Assembly: GCA_000697335.1 (NCBI GenBank)
Contig: JNEM01008683.1
Coordinates: forward strand, 1-23,831
DNA length: 23,831 bases
Direction: 5' to 3'
DNA from: Conidiobolus incongruus B7586
Taxonomy: Eukaryota; Entomophthoromycota; Entomophthoromycetes; Entomophthorales; Conidiobolaceae
Position 1 is the stretch's first letter, and every line of letters starts with the position of its first letter. Of this stretch, positions 1 to 10,668 are shown piece after piece. A model generated the notes under the pieces. It had not been told where the DNA came from. It searched no databases and saw only the letters and a list, made by a program, of their open reading frames with translations. A program made the position numbers and the translations under genes.

Positions 1-640
1 ATATAATATTATTATCTATTTTTATTTTTATCTTAATATTAAAAAATTTTAATTTTTTAAATAATAAGTTATAATTTATAAATTACCTGGATATATAACT
101 TTAATTAAGTATATTATAATAATTATATCTTTTTTCAACACTTATCAATTAATTACTTAAATCTTTAAGTTATTATTTACCAATAAATGATAAAATCAGG
201 AATCAAGATAATATCAAATCTTTGTAATCTTTGATTAGTAATATAATGAATATTTATGATTTATAAATAATTTAATTTATAATTTTAATATTCTTACCTT
301 TTGGTATATTTAAGTTTTTACCCAATTTTTGACACCAAGCCATCACTTATCAGTAACAATTATATTAATAACTATAATAAAAATTTTAATTATAAAATAT
401 ATTATATAGCTTATATATTGATTGGAATTCTTAATTATATTTTCAATATTAGATTATAGTTATGATTTTAATATTTTAATGCTTAGTTTTTTTGCCAATA
501 AAATTATTTCATAAAATATTGGAATAAAAATCACAATGCTAGTTACTAACAACTTATAAAATCATTAGCTAATGAAAGCAAACTATTGTTAATAAGTGAT
601 AATATTAGATTAAGGACTTTATTGAAGAGATAAAAGCATA
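1..640. other. AT-rich intergenic DNA, no gene seen
   Basis: Very AT-rich sequence with stops in all frames. No open frame, tRNA or recognisable element was found apart from the imperfect inverted repeat at 342-600. Confidence 0.6.
342..600. repeat. Imperfect inverted repeat pair bounding about 259 bp
   Basis: The left arm at 342-360 reads ATCACTTAT-CAG-TAACAAT. The right arm at 585-600 is the reverse complement of ATCACTTATTAACAAT. Sixteen bases pair, with a 3-nt insertion in the left arm. A short MITE-like element is possible, but no target-site duplication is visible and the low-complexity AT context makes chance pairing plausible. Confidence 0.25.
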
Positions 641-860
641 TTATTAATTAGTGAAAGCTTTGCTGACCACCTATGGTTAGACTTATGATATCGGTTCTTT
701 TCTAGTCCAATTGTTGGCTAAATATAGTGTTTAGAGATGAGATAGGTCTTATAAAGAATAAGACCTTTAGAGTAAAGTGATGTGCTTTCTGAGGTAATAT
801 CACACGGAAATAGATGGTGAGGTAAAGTTGCTCAGGTGGGTTACCTTCCTGGTAAACATA
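640..860. other. GC-richer, hairpin-rich island; candidate structured RNA
   Basis: This stretch of about 220 bp is clearly richer in G and C than the AT-rich DNA on both sides and has no long open frame. It holds several stem-loops. TAG-CCAA/TTGG-CTA lies at 703-720 with one bulged T. A perfect 9-bp stem with a 5-nt loop lies at 744-766. GTGAT/ATCAC pairs 777-781 with 799-803. AGGTAA (820-825) can pair TTACCT (841-846), while TTACC (841-845) can alternatively pair GGTAA (851-855). The hairpins occur in series, as in a folded non-coding RNA. No known RNA family can be assigned by eye, and the strand is unknown because the stems are symmetric. Confidence 0.3.
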
Positions 861-3800
861 ATAATTTTACTTTCAATATAAAAATTTTTTATAAATTAAT
901 TATTTTAAATCAGTTCAAAAATAAAATGGGATATTGTATTTAAAATTAAATAATGATAATATTTAAAATATTAATTAGAAATTTAGAAAGCTTGATATTT
1001 TGATAAAAATATATTATTTATAAAAAATATAATAATATTAATTATTTAGAATAAAAGGAAAATAATGATTTAAATATAATTTATAAAAATGGATTGAATT
1101 TTTAATATAATAATTATATAATAGAAAGTAGTTAACAATAATACTTATTATATAACAAATTATTAATTTACACCAATAGTCTTAATTTTCTATATAACAA
1201 TAGTGATTAATAACAATATTCACAAAATAAGAATTAAACTATAACAAGGTCAATATAGAAAAGTTGTTTTAATATAAACAATATGGAAAAATCCCTTGCT
1301 TATTTAACAATAGTTCCTGTTTTTATATGTAAAAGTTAATGAGGGTCCAAAGATAAAATAAGATAAGATAAGATCAAGTAGATAAAAAAGATAAGATAAG
1401 GTAAGCAGATATGATTGACAGTATCACAATGATAATATAGTGATCCAATCCATCACATAAACTTTAAAAAGTTAAATAAAAAAAGCTTTATTAATATAAC
1501 TTAATTAATAAAATTTTATTATTTTAAAATTTGATTGAAAAGTGAAATAAGTTAAATAGAAGATCATATATTAAGTATATAAATCTAAAAATAATAAAAT
1601 ATAATATTGATTATCTTAACAAATACTCTAATATAATATTATTTATTTTTTCAATAATATACAAAATATTGATATATTAAATTATTAATATTAATATTAT
1701 TATTGCAATCATTATTAAAATTATTTAATTATATTAAAATTATGAAAGTTATAGATATATTTTCCAAAAACTATTAAAAATATAGAAAAATAATATTATA
1801 TTTTGATATAGATATATGCTAATATAGAAAGAGTCTATATACCTAATAAAATCATTGTGTTCCTAATACCATATTTATTTTATTCGTATTTTATGCATTT
1901 TGTTATTAAGTTATTACTTTTTATGTTTTAAAATTAAAGAATTAAAATAACTTTCTGATTAATAATAATATTAAGTTTTTATAATCTGATTGATTATATA
2001 ATAAGTAATAATATAATTTAAAACAAACTAAAACTATATTTAATAATAAAAAAATAAAAAAAAATTATCAAATATATAAAAATATTGATAATAGGATATA
2101 AAGGTTAAATATTAAATTCTAATAAAAAAATAAATATAGTTTGGGAAAAATCTAAAAATATATTATTCTCCAAACTGATGATATTCTCCAAATAAAACCA
2201 AATCTTTATTGTTATTATTTAAAATTTTTCTTATTAAACACTTATAATATTGATTTTTCCATAATAGATTTTTTGCCAAATTATCCCCCTAAAATTGTCA
2301 TATATATCATAATTATTACTATAAAATTTATTTTAGAACTTTAGATAGGTTATAAATTAATTAAAGATTGTAATGGTTAATATGTATTTGAGTCCTTTCA
2401 AATATTGTCATTATTTTCTTAAGTTTTTCTCCATTGGAAATTTAAATTGAATTTCATTTTTATCAAATCATATATTTCAGCATTGGAGTTGTTTTATTTA
2501 ATATGGAATTTCCAAGTAATTTTAATCTAATTAAATAGAATATTAACTATTATTCAAAGCTTAAAAAGTATTTTATAACTTCTTGATGTAATGTTTTTTT
2601 TGATATTGTTTGCTTGATTATAAATTAATAAAAATTTTAAAATTCATAACAAGCTTTGATATCGAACATAATAATCAAAATTAAATGAATGAACTATCTG
2701 AATATGAACCTCTAATGAAAAAAAATTGAATTCTAATCTTATTGAATTGATAAAATTTATCTATTAAACAAATCTTTAAAATTGGAATTAGATATTCATT
2801 AAATTCTTTATAATATTCAAAGAAATCATGCTAATATTTATTATTCTAATATAAGACCATTTAATATTCTTATTAATTATATTTAAAAAGGAAATATTTG
2901 AATAATAATATTATACAAACAGCCAAATTATTGTTAAATTGATTCAAATGATATCAATATTAATAAATTTGTAATTAATGCAATCGTAAAATTTTAGGAT
3001 TTCCAGAATATAGCCATATATTAATTTATTATATTAATGACAATTGGCTAATGAAAATTTCAATATTGAATCTGATATATATTATCATTATTATCTTTCA
3101 TTAAGATATAAATAGATATACATAAATTTTATTTTATATATAATCAATTTGAATATTTTAGTATAAACTTTTTTACAAAGTTATGCTATTCCAGCAATAA
3201 TATTGAAAGTACGTTGATTTAATTAAAAATCGTGATTATACATAATAACCTAAATAAAATATTAAGGACAGTTTGAAGTTTGATACAGCATATAATCAAT
3301 TAATAATCCAATTTAATTTTTATTATTTTCATTCAAAATTAACAATCCTTGTGAAAATGCAAAATCTAGTCAATCCATTACCTGAGCAAATTTTAATGCA
3401 ATTGAGATAAAGTTAAAAATATTAATTAAATATCTAATACTCTGCTAATGTAGGTAAATATAACAGTCTCCAAAAATATCTATAAATTAGTAAATGTAAT
3501 TAGTACAAAATAATCAAAATCCAATACAAGTAAAATTTGGATAAAAGACAGTTCGTCTCAATAAATGTTATAGTAAATATCTTCTGAAAAATTATAACTG
3601 AGAAAATTGGTATATTAAGAAATAAAATTTGAAATCTGATCAAGTAATCTATGCTAAAAGGATAATAACAAATTTAGATATAATTTATCAAATAATTGAA
3701 TATTATTGGATAATTTTACCTTAGTTCACCAAACACAAACTTATATATATATTCTTCAAAATGGGATATTTCTAGAAAACTTGAAATATTTTAAACATAA

Positions 3801-5200
3801 ATAATATTTAATTATGAAATTATGAAAATTATCTCGTTTTGAAGAATGGTATAATAAAATTATATATAATTTAGAATTACTTAACAATATTAGAAAATCA
3901 TAGATACTGAATTGGAAAAAATATTAATATTAAAAATAAAAAATCTACAAATTGATTGTTCTATGATTGATGACAAATATTATAATATAACATGAATTTC
4001 ATTTAAATACTTTTGAATCGAATACAAATACAAAATTATTTTACTAATTGATTTTGTATTTTTGTCTTAATTGCATAAATCACTAAATATGATGATTGTA
4101 ATTAATAACTAATTAATGAATTTTGAAAATTATATACTTGAAATCTTTAAATATTAAATAATTTAATATATCAATACTTTGATTTATTTTTGGAATTATA
4201 ACATACATTCAACTATAAATATGGATATTAAAAAATGCAAAATTTTAATTCTCAATCCTTTAAGGTTAGAGAACTAATTAAAGATAAAACTATTCAATTT
4301 AAAATTTTGATAAATTAAAGTTAAATCAAAATTATTGTAAATAGGCTTATATTAAAAAATAATAGTTGTTTCAATAAAGATTTGTAATTGAAGAGAATAA
4401 TGAGATTAACATAAAATGACTCAAGGATATGGTCATCTATATATATTTATTAACTAAATTATATTTATCCTTAAAGTGTAAATAAAATAATCATATTTAT
4501 CTTAGAAAAATAAAGTAATATTGATCTTCCGATTATTTCCGGATAATAAACAGGTTAATTGAATTTTTTTTTGAATATCATTAATTGAAATTTAAAATAA
4601 TAACATTAAAAATTTTATATTTATAAAAAGTTCAAATTATGCATATTTATTATATTGAATAAATTATGAATATTGAGTAATAGTATTATTAATTAGTAAT
4701 AATTTGTATGAATAATTTTTATTTAAGATTATTTTCAATAAAAAATAAAAATCAAATGATCTAAAATTTTATTAGAATAAGGGATATTTAATTAAAAGCT
4801 ATCATTTGCATCATAATTCAATATCAAAATAATTTGATATGATTGGTTGAAATTAAACAATCTTTATATACTATTCTTAATATGACATAAGAATTAAATA
4901 ATACATTTTAAATAATGGATTTTGTAAGAATCATCTTATGGTAATAATGAATTTTGAAATGGGTTTGGATCTATCACGTTGAATTGGTTGTATCCATAAC
5001 TACTCCTTGTGATCTGTTTAATATGATAATTATGATTAAATAGTCATGTTAAGTCGATGGTATAGTAATAAATAATATTAGATATTACTTTATAATCCTT
5101 TTATCTAAATAATATTGTTAGAAAGTACATTGATGAAAATATATTATATCAATAAATATGTGAATTGTAATAATAAAAAGATGAAAGATAGTGTCAAAAG
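861..5200. other. Long AT-rich gene-free region
   Basis: About 4.3 kb of roughly 80% A+T DNA with no open frame longer than about 60 codons on either strand. It contains a GATAA microsatellite (1351-1400) and many short AT runs. Decayed mobile-element remnants could lie here, but no domain, terminal repeat or target duplication was recognised, so none is annotated. Confidence 0.55.
1351..1400 (+). repeat. GATAA short tandem repeat / GATA-motif cluster
   Basis: Six GATAA units occur in 50 bp, including two pairs of directly abutting AGATAAG copies (from 1361 and from 1389). WGATAR is the binding consensus of fungal GATA factors, so this could be a regulatory cluster, but no gene lies within 4 kb downstream. 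A microsatellite is the simpler reading. Confidence 0.5.
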
Positions 5201-5679
5201 AACATCATTTGAACGTAAATTTAAAATTTTTTCGCTAAAGTTGAGTTCGAAATGAGCTGTTATGATGACAAGGTCGTATATATATCCTATTAAATCCAAA
5301 TTCATTTATGAAAAATATATGAAAACAAGAAACAGCAAAAATTCTAAATCAACCGGATAGATTTATAAGTTGTAAACCTTGATTGATATAAATTCCCAGT
5401 GGAAATGAATTTAACTGGAAAGTGTGAGAAAATATAGATAAACATAGCTAAATTTGGTATCATTTTCAACATTTTTTTTTAGCATTGATTCAATTTCTCA
5501 TAAACAATAAGTTCATTTTGATAATGTGACCAAGATTGTATTAAGCTGAGATGACTAACGGTACAACTAATTAATTAGATTAATGAATGGAAAAATTGGA
5601 TCAGGTGCCTTCATTCATTGGATGATACCTATGGTGATTCACAAATTGAGTTTGAGCAATGAAGTTTCAAGCTTTGGTC

Positions 5680-5724
5680 TCTTATGGTAATCCTAGTCAA
5701 ATGCCTTTAGCATCTTATGGTAAT
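5680..5724 (+). repeat. Direct repeat TCTTATGGTAAT (two copies, third at 4934-4945)
   Basis: TCTTATGGTAAT occurs at 5680-5691 and 5713-5724, spaced 33 bp start to start, about 205-250 bp upstream of the GCV2 start. A third copy lies at 4934-4945. The copy at 5713 and the one at 4934 also share the two preceding bases, a 14-bp match. The spacing of the close pair is about three helical turns, which would suit paired binding of a transcription factor. No known factor is assigned. Confidence 0.45.
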
Positions 5725-5749
5725 TTTCGGTAAATGACGCGAGTAAAGT

Positions 5750-5872
5750 TGGGAGGATGCCTCATGTTCATTGGCACGTTGAATTTGTGGACGATAATTT
5801 GACTCTGTTTCAAAGACAATCGTATATGGTAACTAAAAAATATTGAATCATCATAAATAAGCCATCCTCCCA
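5750..5872. repeat. 10-bp inverted repeat upstream of GCV2
   Basis: TGGGAGGATG at 5750-5759 is the exact reverse complement of CATCCTCCCA at 5863-5872. The arms are GC-rich for this genome and sit 57 bp and more upstream of the GCV2 start codon. They could be two oppositely oriented binding sites for one factor, or pair in a 5' leader transcript if transcription starts upstream of 5750. Confidence 0.4.
5800..5805 (+). promoter_or_regulatory. TGACTC word (Gcn4/Bas1-type site)
   Basis: A single TGACTC lies about 124 bp upstream of the GCV2 ATG. In yeast this core is bound by Gcn4 and Bas1, and GCV genes are controlled by both. The assignment here rests only on the motif and its position. Confidence 0.25.
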
Positions 5873-5928
5873 CCATCAATGCACTTGACCTCTTCTCTTC
5901 CTAATAACCTCATTATTATCAGTCTAAT

Positions 5929-8900
5929 ATGTTGAGAAATTTCTCTCGCGCCATTTGCAGGACTAACACTGCTACTAGCAGATTAATCTATTTAAATAGT
6001 AAGTTGAATCAAGCTAACTTACCTGCTCTTTCTAGCTTTGCTCGCTACCAATCCACCTCTCGCGATGTATTTGCTCCTTTAGACACTTTCGCTCGCCGTC
6101 ACAACGGACCTCAGGAAAATCAGATCAGCGAAATGTTGGATACTTTGAATTTGAAGTCTTTAAATGAATTGGTCGACAAGGCCACTCCCGCCTCTATCAG
6201 AAGCCCCACCTTACAAAACATGTCTGAAGGCCTCACTGAAAGCCAGTTACTTGCTTATGTTAAAAAAATTGCCTCATTGAATAAGGTTAACCGCTCTTAT
6301 ATTGGTACTGGTTACTACAACACTTTAGTTCCTACCGTTATCCAAAGAAACATCCTAGAAAATCCTGGCTGGTACACTCAATACACTCCCTACCAACCTG
6401 AAATTTCCCAAGGTCGTTTGGAATCTTTACTTAATTACCAGACCTTAATCTCTGATCTCACTGGTCTCCCAATTGCCAACTCCTCCCTTCTTGACGAAGG
6501 TACCGCCGCTGCTGAAGCTATGGCTCTCTCCTTCTCTCTCTCACGCAATGCCAAGAAGACTTTCTTGGTTGATCAACATATTCACCCCCAAACCTTGTCT
6601 GTTGTCAAGACCAGAGCTGAAGGATTTGGCATCAATGTTGTAGTTGCTGACTTATTCAACGTCAACTGGGAAGAAGTTGGCAAGGATACCTGTGGTGTCT
6701 TATTCCAATATCCCAACACCCAAGGCTCCATCTTGGATTACAAGAACATTGTCGATAAGGCTCATTCCTTCAAGGCCCAAGCTATTGCTGCCACTGATCT
6801 CTTGGCCTTGACTTTATTGACTCCTCCTGGTGAATTTGGCGTTGACATTGCCATTGGTAACTCCCAACGTTTTGGTGTTCCCTTGGGCTTTGGTGGTCCC
6901 CATGCTGCCTTCTTTGCCACTGGTGAAGCCCATAAGCGTCGTATTCCTGGACGTATTGTAGGTGTTTCCAAAGATGTCCATGGTGACAATGCCTACCGTT
7001 TGTCTCTTCAAACTCGTGAACAACATATTCGTCGTGAAAAGGCCACCAGTAATATCTGTACTGCTCAAGCTCTTTTGGCCAACATCAGTGCCATGTATGC
7101 TGTTTACCACGGTCCTGAAGGTCTTAAGAAGATCGCCCAACGCGTCCACAATCTGACTGGTATTTTGGCTACTGCTCTCACCAAGTCCAACTTGAAGATT
7201 GTCAATGCTAACTATTTTGATACCCTCACTGTTGAATGTAATGCTAATGAAGTTGTCCAAAGAGGTTATGCTGCTGGTATCAATTTGCGTCACATTGATG
7301 ACAAGCATGTTGGTGTCTCTTTAGATGAAACTGTCAACCGTGAAGATTTAGAACAAATTGTCCAAATTTTCACCAACTCTCAAGTTAATTTGGACTCCAT
7401 TGTTCAAGAACTTGGTATCACTGAATCTACTCCTCTCCCCATTGCCTCTCAATTCGCTCGTCAATCCAAGTACTTGGAACATCCCATTTTCAACCGCTAC
7501 CACTCTGAAACCGAATTGTTGAGATACATCCACCATTTACAATCCAAGGACTTGTCTCTCACCAACGCCATGATTCCCTTGGGTTCTTGTACCATGAAGT
7601 TGAATGCTACTACTGAAATGATCCCTATCACTATGCCTGAATTCAGCAACATCCATCCCTTCGCCCCCGTCGATCAAACTAAGGGTTACCTCACTTTGAT
7701 CAAGGAATTGGAAACTGATTTGGCTACCATCACTGGTTTTGATGGAGTTACTTTACAACCCAACTCTGGTGCTCAAGGTGAGTACGCTGGTTTAAGGGTT
7801 ATTCGTGCCTACCACAGATCTTTGGGCGAAAACGATCGTGACATCTGTTTGATTCCTGTCTCTGCTCATGGTACTAACCCCGCCTCTGCCGCTATGGCTG
7901 GCATGAAGATTGTTCCCGTCAAGTGCCTTGACAACGGTAACTTGGACATCGCTGACTTGAAGGTTAAGGCTGAACAATACTCCAAGCGTTTGGGAGCTAT
8001 CATGGTTACCTACCCTTCTACCTTCGGTGTCTTCGAAGATGGTATTAAGGAAGTCTGTGACATTATCCACTCTCATGGTGGTCAAGTCTATATGGATGGT
8101 GCCAATATGAACGCCCAAGTTGGTTTAACTAGTCCTGGCACCATTGGTGCTGATGTCTGTCACTTGAACTTGCACAAGACTTTCTGTATTCCTCATGGCG
8201 GTGGTGGTCCTGGTATTGGTCCCATTGGTGTCAAGTCTCACCTTGTTCCTTTCTTGCCTTCTCATCCTTTCTTCGAACAAGTCTCCAGTGAGAAGCACTT
8301 AGCTACCAGCATTGGTCCCATCTCTGCCGCTCCTTTCGGTTCCGCCTCCATTCTTCCCATCTCCTGGGCTTACGTCAAAATGATGGGCGGTCAAGGTCTA
8401 AAGAGCGCCACTGAAACTGCTTTACTCAACGCTAACTACATGTTGAACCGTCTCAAGGATCACTACCCTATCCTTTACACCAACAACAACGGTATGTGCG
8501 CTCACGAATTCATCATTGATATCAGACCCTTCATCGCCACTGCCGGTATTGAAGCCATCGACGTTGCCAAGCGCCTCCAAGACTACGGTTTCCATAGTCC
8601 CACCATGTCCTGGCCCGTCACCAACACCCTCATGGTTGAACCCACCGAATCCGAATCCAAGGCCGAATTGGACCGTTTCTGTGACGCCATGATTGCCATC
8701 AGAGAAGAAATCAGGCTCATTGAAAATGGTACTCACCCCAAAGAAAACAACTTGTTGGTCAATGCCCCTCACACTCTTCAACATCTCACTAGCTCTCACT
8801 GGGATCACCCCTACACCAGAGAACAAGCCGCCTTCCCCGTCGCCAACCTCCGTCAAAAGAAATTCTGGCCTTCCGTTGGACGTGTCGATGACGCCTTAGG

Positions 8901-8958
8901 TGATCGTGTCTTGATCTGTTCATGTCCCCCCATGTCCGACTACGAAGTCCCTAACTAA
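5929..8958 (+). CDS. GCV2: Glycine dehydrogenase (decarboxylating), P protein, mitochondrial
   Basis: PLP-dependent P protein of the mitochondrial glycine cleavage system. It decarboxylates glycine and passes the aminomethyl group to the lipoyl arm of H protein. The 1009 residues match the usual eukaryotic length (about 1000-1030). Residues 1-45 are rich in Arg, Ser, Thr and Asn with almost no acid, as in a matrix-targeting presequence. The conserved N-terminus [14 protein letters not shown] follows at 48-61. Two homologous PLP-fold halves come next, and the cofactor lysine is K750 in [16 protein letters not shown]. The first in-frame ATG was taken as the start because the presequence begins there. 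The gene has no intron, unlike its neighbours. Its wobble positions favour C (AAC, CAC, ATC, GTC, CTC) far more than the adjacent genes, which suggests translational selection on a highly expressed gene. It ends in TAA. Confidence 0.97.
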   Translation: MLRNFSRAICRTNTATSRLIYLNSKLNQANLPALSSFARYQSTSRDVFAPLDTFARRHNGPQENQISEMLDTLNLKSLNELVDKATPASIRSPTLQNMSEGLTESQLLAYVKKIASLNKVNRSYIGTGYYNTLVPTVIQRNILENPGWYTQYTPYQPEISQGRLESLLNYQTLISDLTGLPIANSSLLDEGTAAAEAMALSFSLSRNAKKTFLVDQHIHPQTLSVVKTRAEGFGINVVVADLFNVNWEEVGKDTCGVLFQYPNTQGSILDYKNIVDKAHSFKAQAIAATDLLALTLLTPPGEFGVDIAIGNSQRFGVPLGFGGPHAAFFATGEAHKRRIPGRIVGVSKDVHGDNAYRLSLQTREQHIRREKATSNICTAQALLANISAMYAVYHGPEGLKKIAQRVHNLTGILATALTKSNLKIVNANYFDTLTVECNANEVVQRGYAAGINLRHIDDKHVGVSLDETVNREDLEQIVQIFTNSQVNLDSIVQELGITESTPLPIASQFARQSKYLEHPIFNRYHSETELLRYIHHLQSKDLSLTNAMIPLGSCTMKLNATTEMIPITMPEFSNIHPFAPVDQTKGYLTLIKELETDLATITGFDGVTLQPNSGAQGEYAGLRVIRAYHRSLGENDRDICLIPVSAHGTNPASAAMAGMKIVPVKCLDNGNLDIADLKVKAEQYSKRLGAIMVTYPSTFGVFEDGIKEVCDIIHSHGGQVYMDGANMNAQVGLTSPGTIGADVCHLNLHKTFCIPHGGGGPGIGPIGVKSHLVPFLPSHPFFEQVSSEKHLATSIGPISAAPFGSASILPISWAYVKMMGGQGLKSATETALLNANYMLNRLKDHYPILYTNNNGMCAHEFIIDIRPFIATAGIEAIDVAKRLQDYGFHSPTMSWPVTNTLMVEPTESESKAELDRFCDAMIAIREEIRLIENGTHPKENNLLVNAPHTLQHLTSSHWDHPYTREQAAFPVANLRQKKFWPSVGRVDDALGDRVLICSCPPMSDYEVPN

Positions 8959-9619
8959 TGTAATTAACTCAGTATCGCAAATGGCCAGTTCTATATAATA
9001 ATAACAATGTATAATGAGGTCACACTATTCTAATTATTTAAGCGCTGGAAGAGAAGGATCTGAATCATAATTGTGATATATTTTTTAAATTAACTTCAAT
9101 ATTTTACTCTCCAATATAATTCAAAAAAAAATCAATAAATTTTATATCAATTTAAAAATTTATATAATACATTATTTTAGCAATTAATTATATTTTTATA
9201 GCATTATTGTTATCCTCCTCATTTTAAATATTAATTCAATATCATCTGTTAATTCTCATTATTTAATTCTAAATCTATAATTTGAAAATTGCAACATCAT
9301 ATCTAAAGTTATAGCATGAATAAAAAGAACAATTATTATAATCACGTATTCAATTTTAACAATATTATATTTTAATTCCAAACCATATATTGATTTGATT
9401 TGGATTTTAAATTGATTTTAACTGTTATCAGAAAAATTCATTCTTCAATCGCTTTATAGAAAAATCGAAACATATATCAGTTAATTATATATATATATCA
9501 TTTTCTAATTAATAATTTCATCCAAAGGTTGAAATAATCCCATAAATTAAATTTAATTAATTTGAATTTCATATTAACGTAATTCCTCAGGGTTCAAAGA
9601 ATATCCAATTTAAATAATA
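8959..9619. other. Intergenic DNA between GCV2 and the O-methyltransferase
   Basis: AT-rich 3' flank of GCV2 and 5' flank of the next gene on the same strand. A short, more balanced stretch (8959-9060) probably belongs to the GCV2 3' UTR. No other feature was seen. Confidence 0.5.
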
Positions 9620-10668
9620 ATGTTAAAAAGAATATCATACCATATAAAACCATTCAATAGAATCGGAGTTAGGTATTATTCTAGAAATTTTTTAGAATTT
9701 GATAATAATACTAATAATAATATTGATAATTTTAATAAGGTAATTAAAGAAAATATTAGTTATTTAATCATTTTTTTAAATAATTTTTAGATCAATCAAT
9801 ATTTAAATCAATTACAATCCAAACCATCAAAATCTTCTTTAGATTATGATTATATTCAGCATTTTGAACTGCTAAATCACTGTACTTCAAACCACTATCC
9901 AACTAAAGAGACTGACAAACAAATATGTAGTCAATTGGGTCAATTCCTCCAATTCTTAGTTACTTCCAACCATTGTAAATCCATTTTGGAACTCGGGACA
10001 TTTGTAGGGTATTCCACTACTTGGCTCCACAAGGGATTAGTTCATTGTAATGCAGATGGAAATTTCAAATTGGTTACAGTTGACAAAGATTTAGATAGTT
10101 TGACAATTGCTAGGGAGTTTTTTCAAAAGTTGCCATTTGGGCACAAGATTGAGGTGGTGGAAGGGAATGCTTTAGACTGGTAATGATTTAGCATAGTATT
10201 TAGTGACATTTATATTGATAATTTTCTTAAATAGGTTGGAGAGTTTAAAAATTGACCAATCTTTTGACTTAATATTTATAGGTATCAAAAAAATATTATT
10301 GATATTATCAAACTTTTGTTAATATATTAATATAAGATGCCAATAAGAAAAAATATAGAGATTATTACGATTATATTTTGAAGAAGAATTTATTAAATGA
10401 TAGGGGATTGATAGTTGTTGACAATGGTAAAATATTGATTCAATTATCGATTAAATCAATATTGAATAATAGTGTGTTTTTAGTATTATTTAAGGGATTG
10501 GTATGCAGTGCTTACGATGAAGATATTAATCATCGTCCCAAATCCAAATCCATTAGTGGTAGTTTACATCAATTCAACGAGTATGTGATGAATGATCCAA
10601 GAGTGAATGCAACCATATTACCATATTTTGACGGAGTCATGCTAATTCACAAAAATCTAATTCAATAA
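9620..10668 (+). CDS. SAM-dependent O-methyltransferase (COMT/CCoAOMT family), five exons
   Basis: Predicted exons are 9620-9739, 9791-10179, 10235-10281, 10337-10426 and 10484-10668, with four GT-AG introns of 51-57 nt, giving 276 residues. The joined frame restores family motifs at each junction. SAM-binding motif I is ILELGTFVGYS (105-115), with an acidic residue after the next strand (D138). FIDANKKKY carries metal ligand D186, built across intron 3. VVDNVLFKG carries D214 and N215, with V216 built across intron 4. These are the metal-ligand positions of class I, Mg-dependent catechol/caffeoyl-CoA-type methyltransferases. The substrate cannot be told from sequence. The first 22 residues are Arg/Lys/Tyr-rich without acids (MLKRISYHIKPFNRIGVRYY), so mitochondrial import is possible. 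The 3' end overlaps the convergent helicase pseudogene by 7 nt. Exon 4/5 could also splice at an earlier AG, but that would spoil the DNVLFKG match. Confidence 0.85.

Larger units (their letters stand above)
5201..5928 (+). promoter_or_regulatory. GCV2 upstream region
   Basis: Composition rises from AT-rich toward balanced as the start codon of glycine decarboxylase nears. The region has only very short open frames. It holds repeated TCTTATGGTAAT words, a 10-bp inverted repeat, one TGACTC word and, directly before the ATG, a pyrimidine tract (5889-5902) of the kind common at fungal transcription starts of well-expressed genes. No strong TATA box is evident. Confidence 0.45.

Noticed and set aside
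640-860. U2, U4 or SRP RNA
   Set aside because: Short resemblances only: GGCTAA as in U2, AGCTTTGC as in U4, GCTTTCTG as in fission yeast SRP RNA. The diagnostic sequences, such as the U2 branch-recognition GTAGTA, are absent.
1-5200. Decayed retroelement
   Set aside because: A few AT-rich frames vaguely resemble polymerase or integrase composition, but no domain motif, terminal repeat or target duplication can be shown.
5240-5260. Possible tRNA B box (GAGTTCGAAAT)
   Set aside because: No A box at the right distance and no cloverleaf can be drawn.
6814-7308. Antisense open frames within GCV2 (also 8422-8856, 7792-8118)
   Set aside because: They are shadows of the biased GCV2 reading frame with no independent support.
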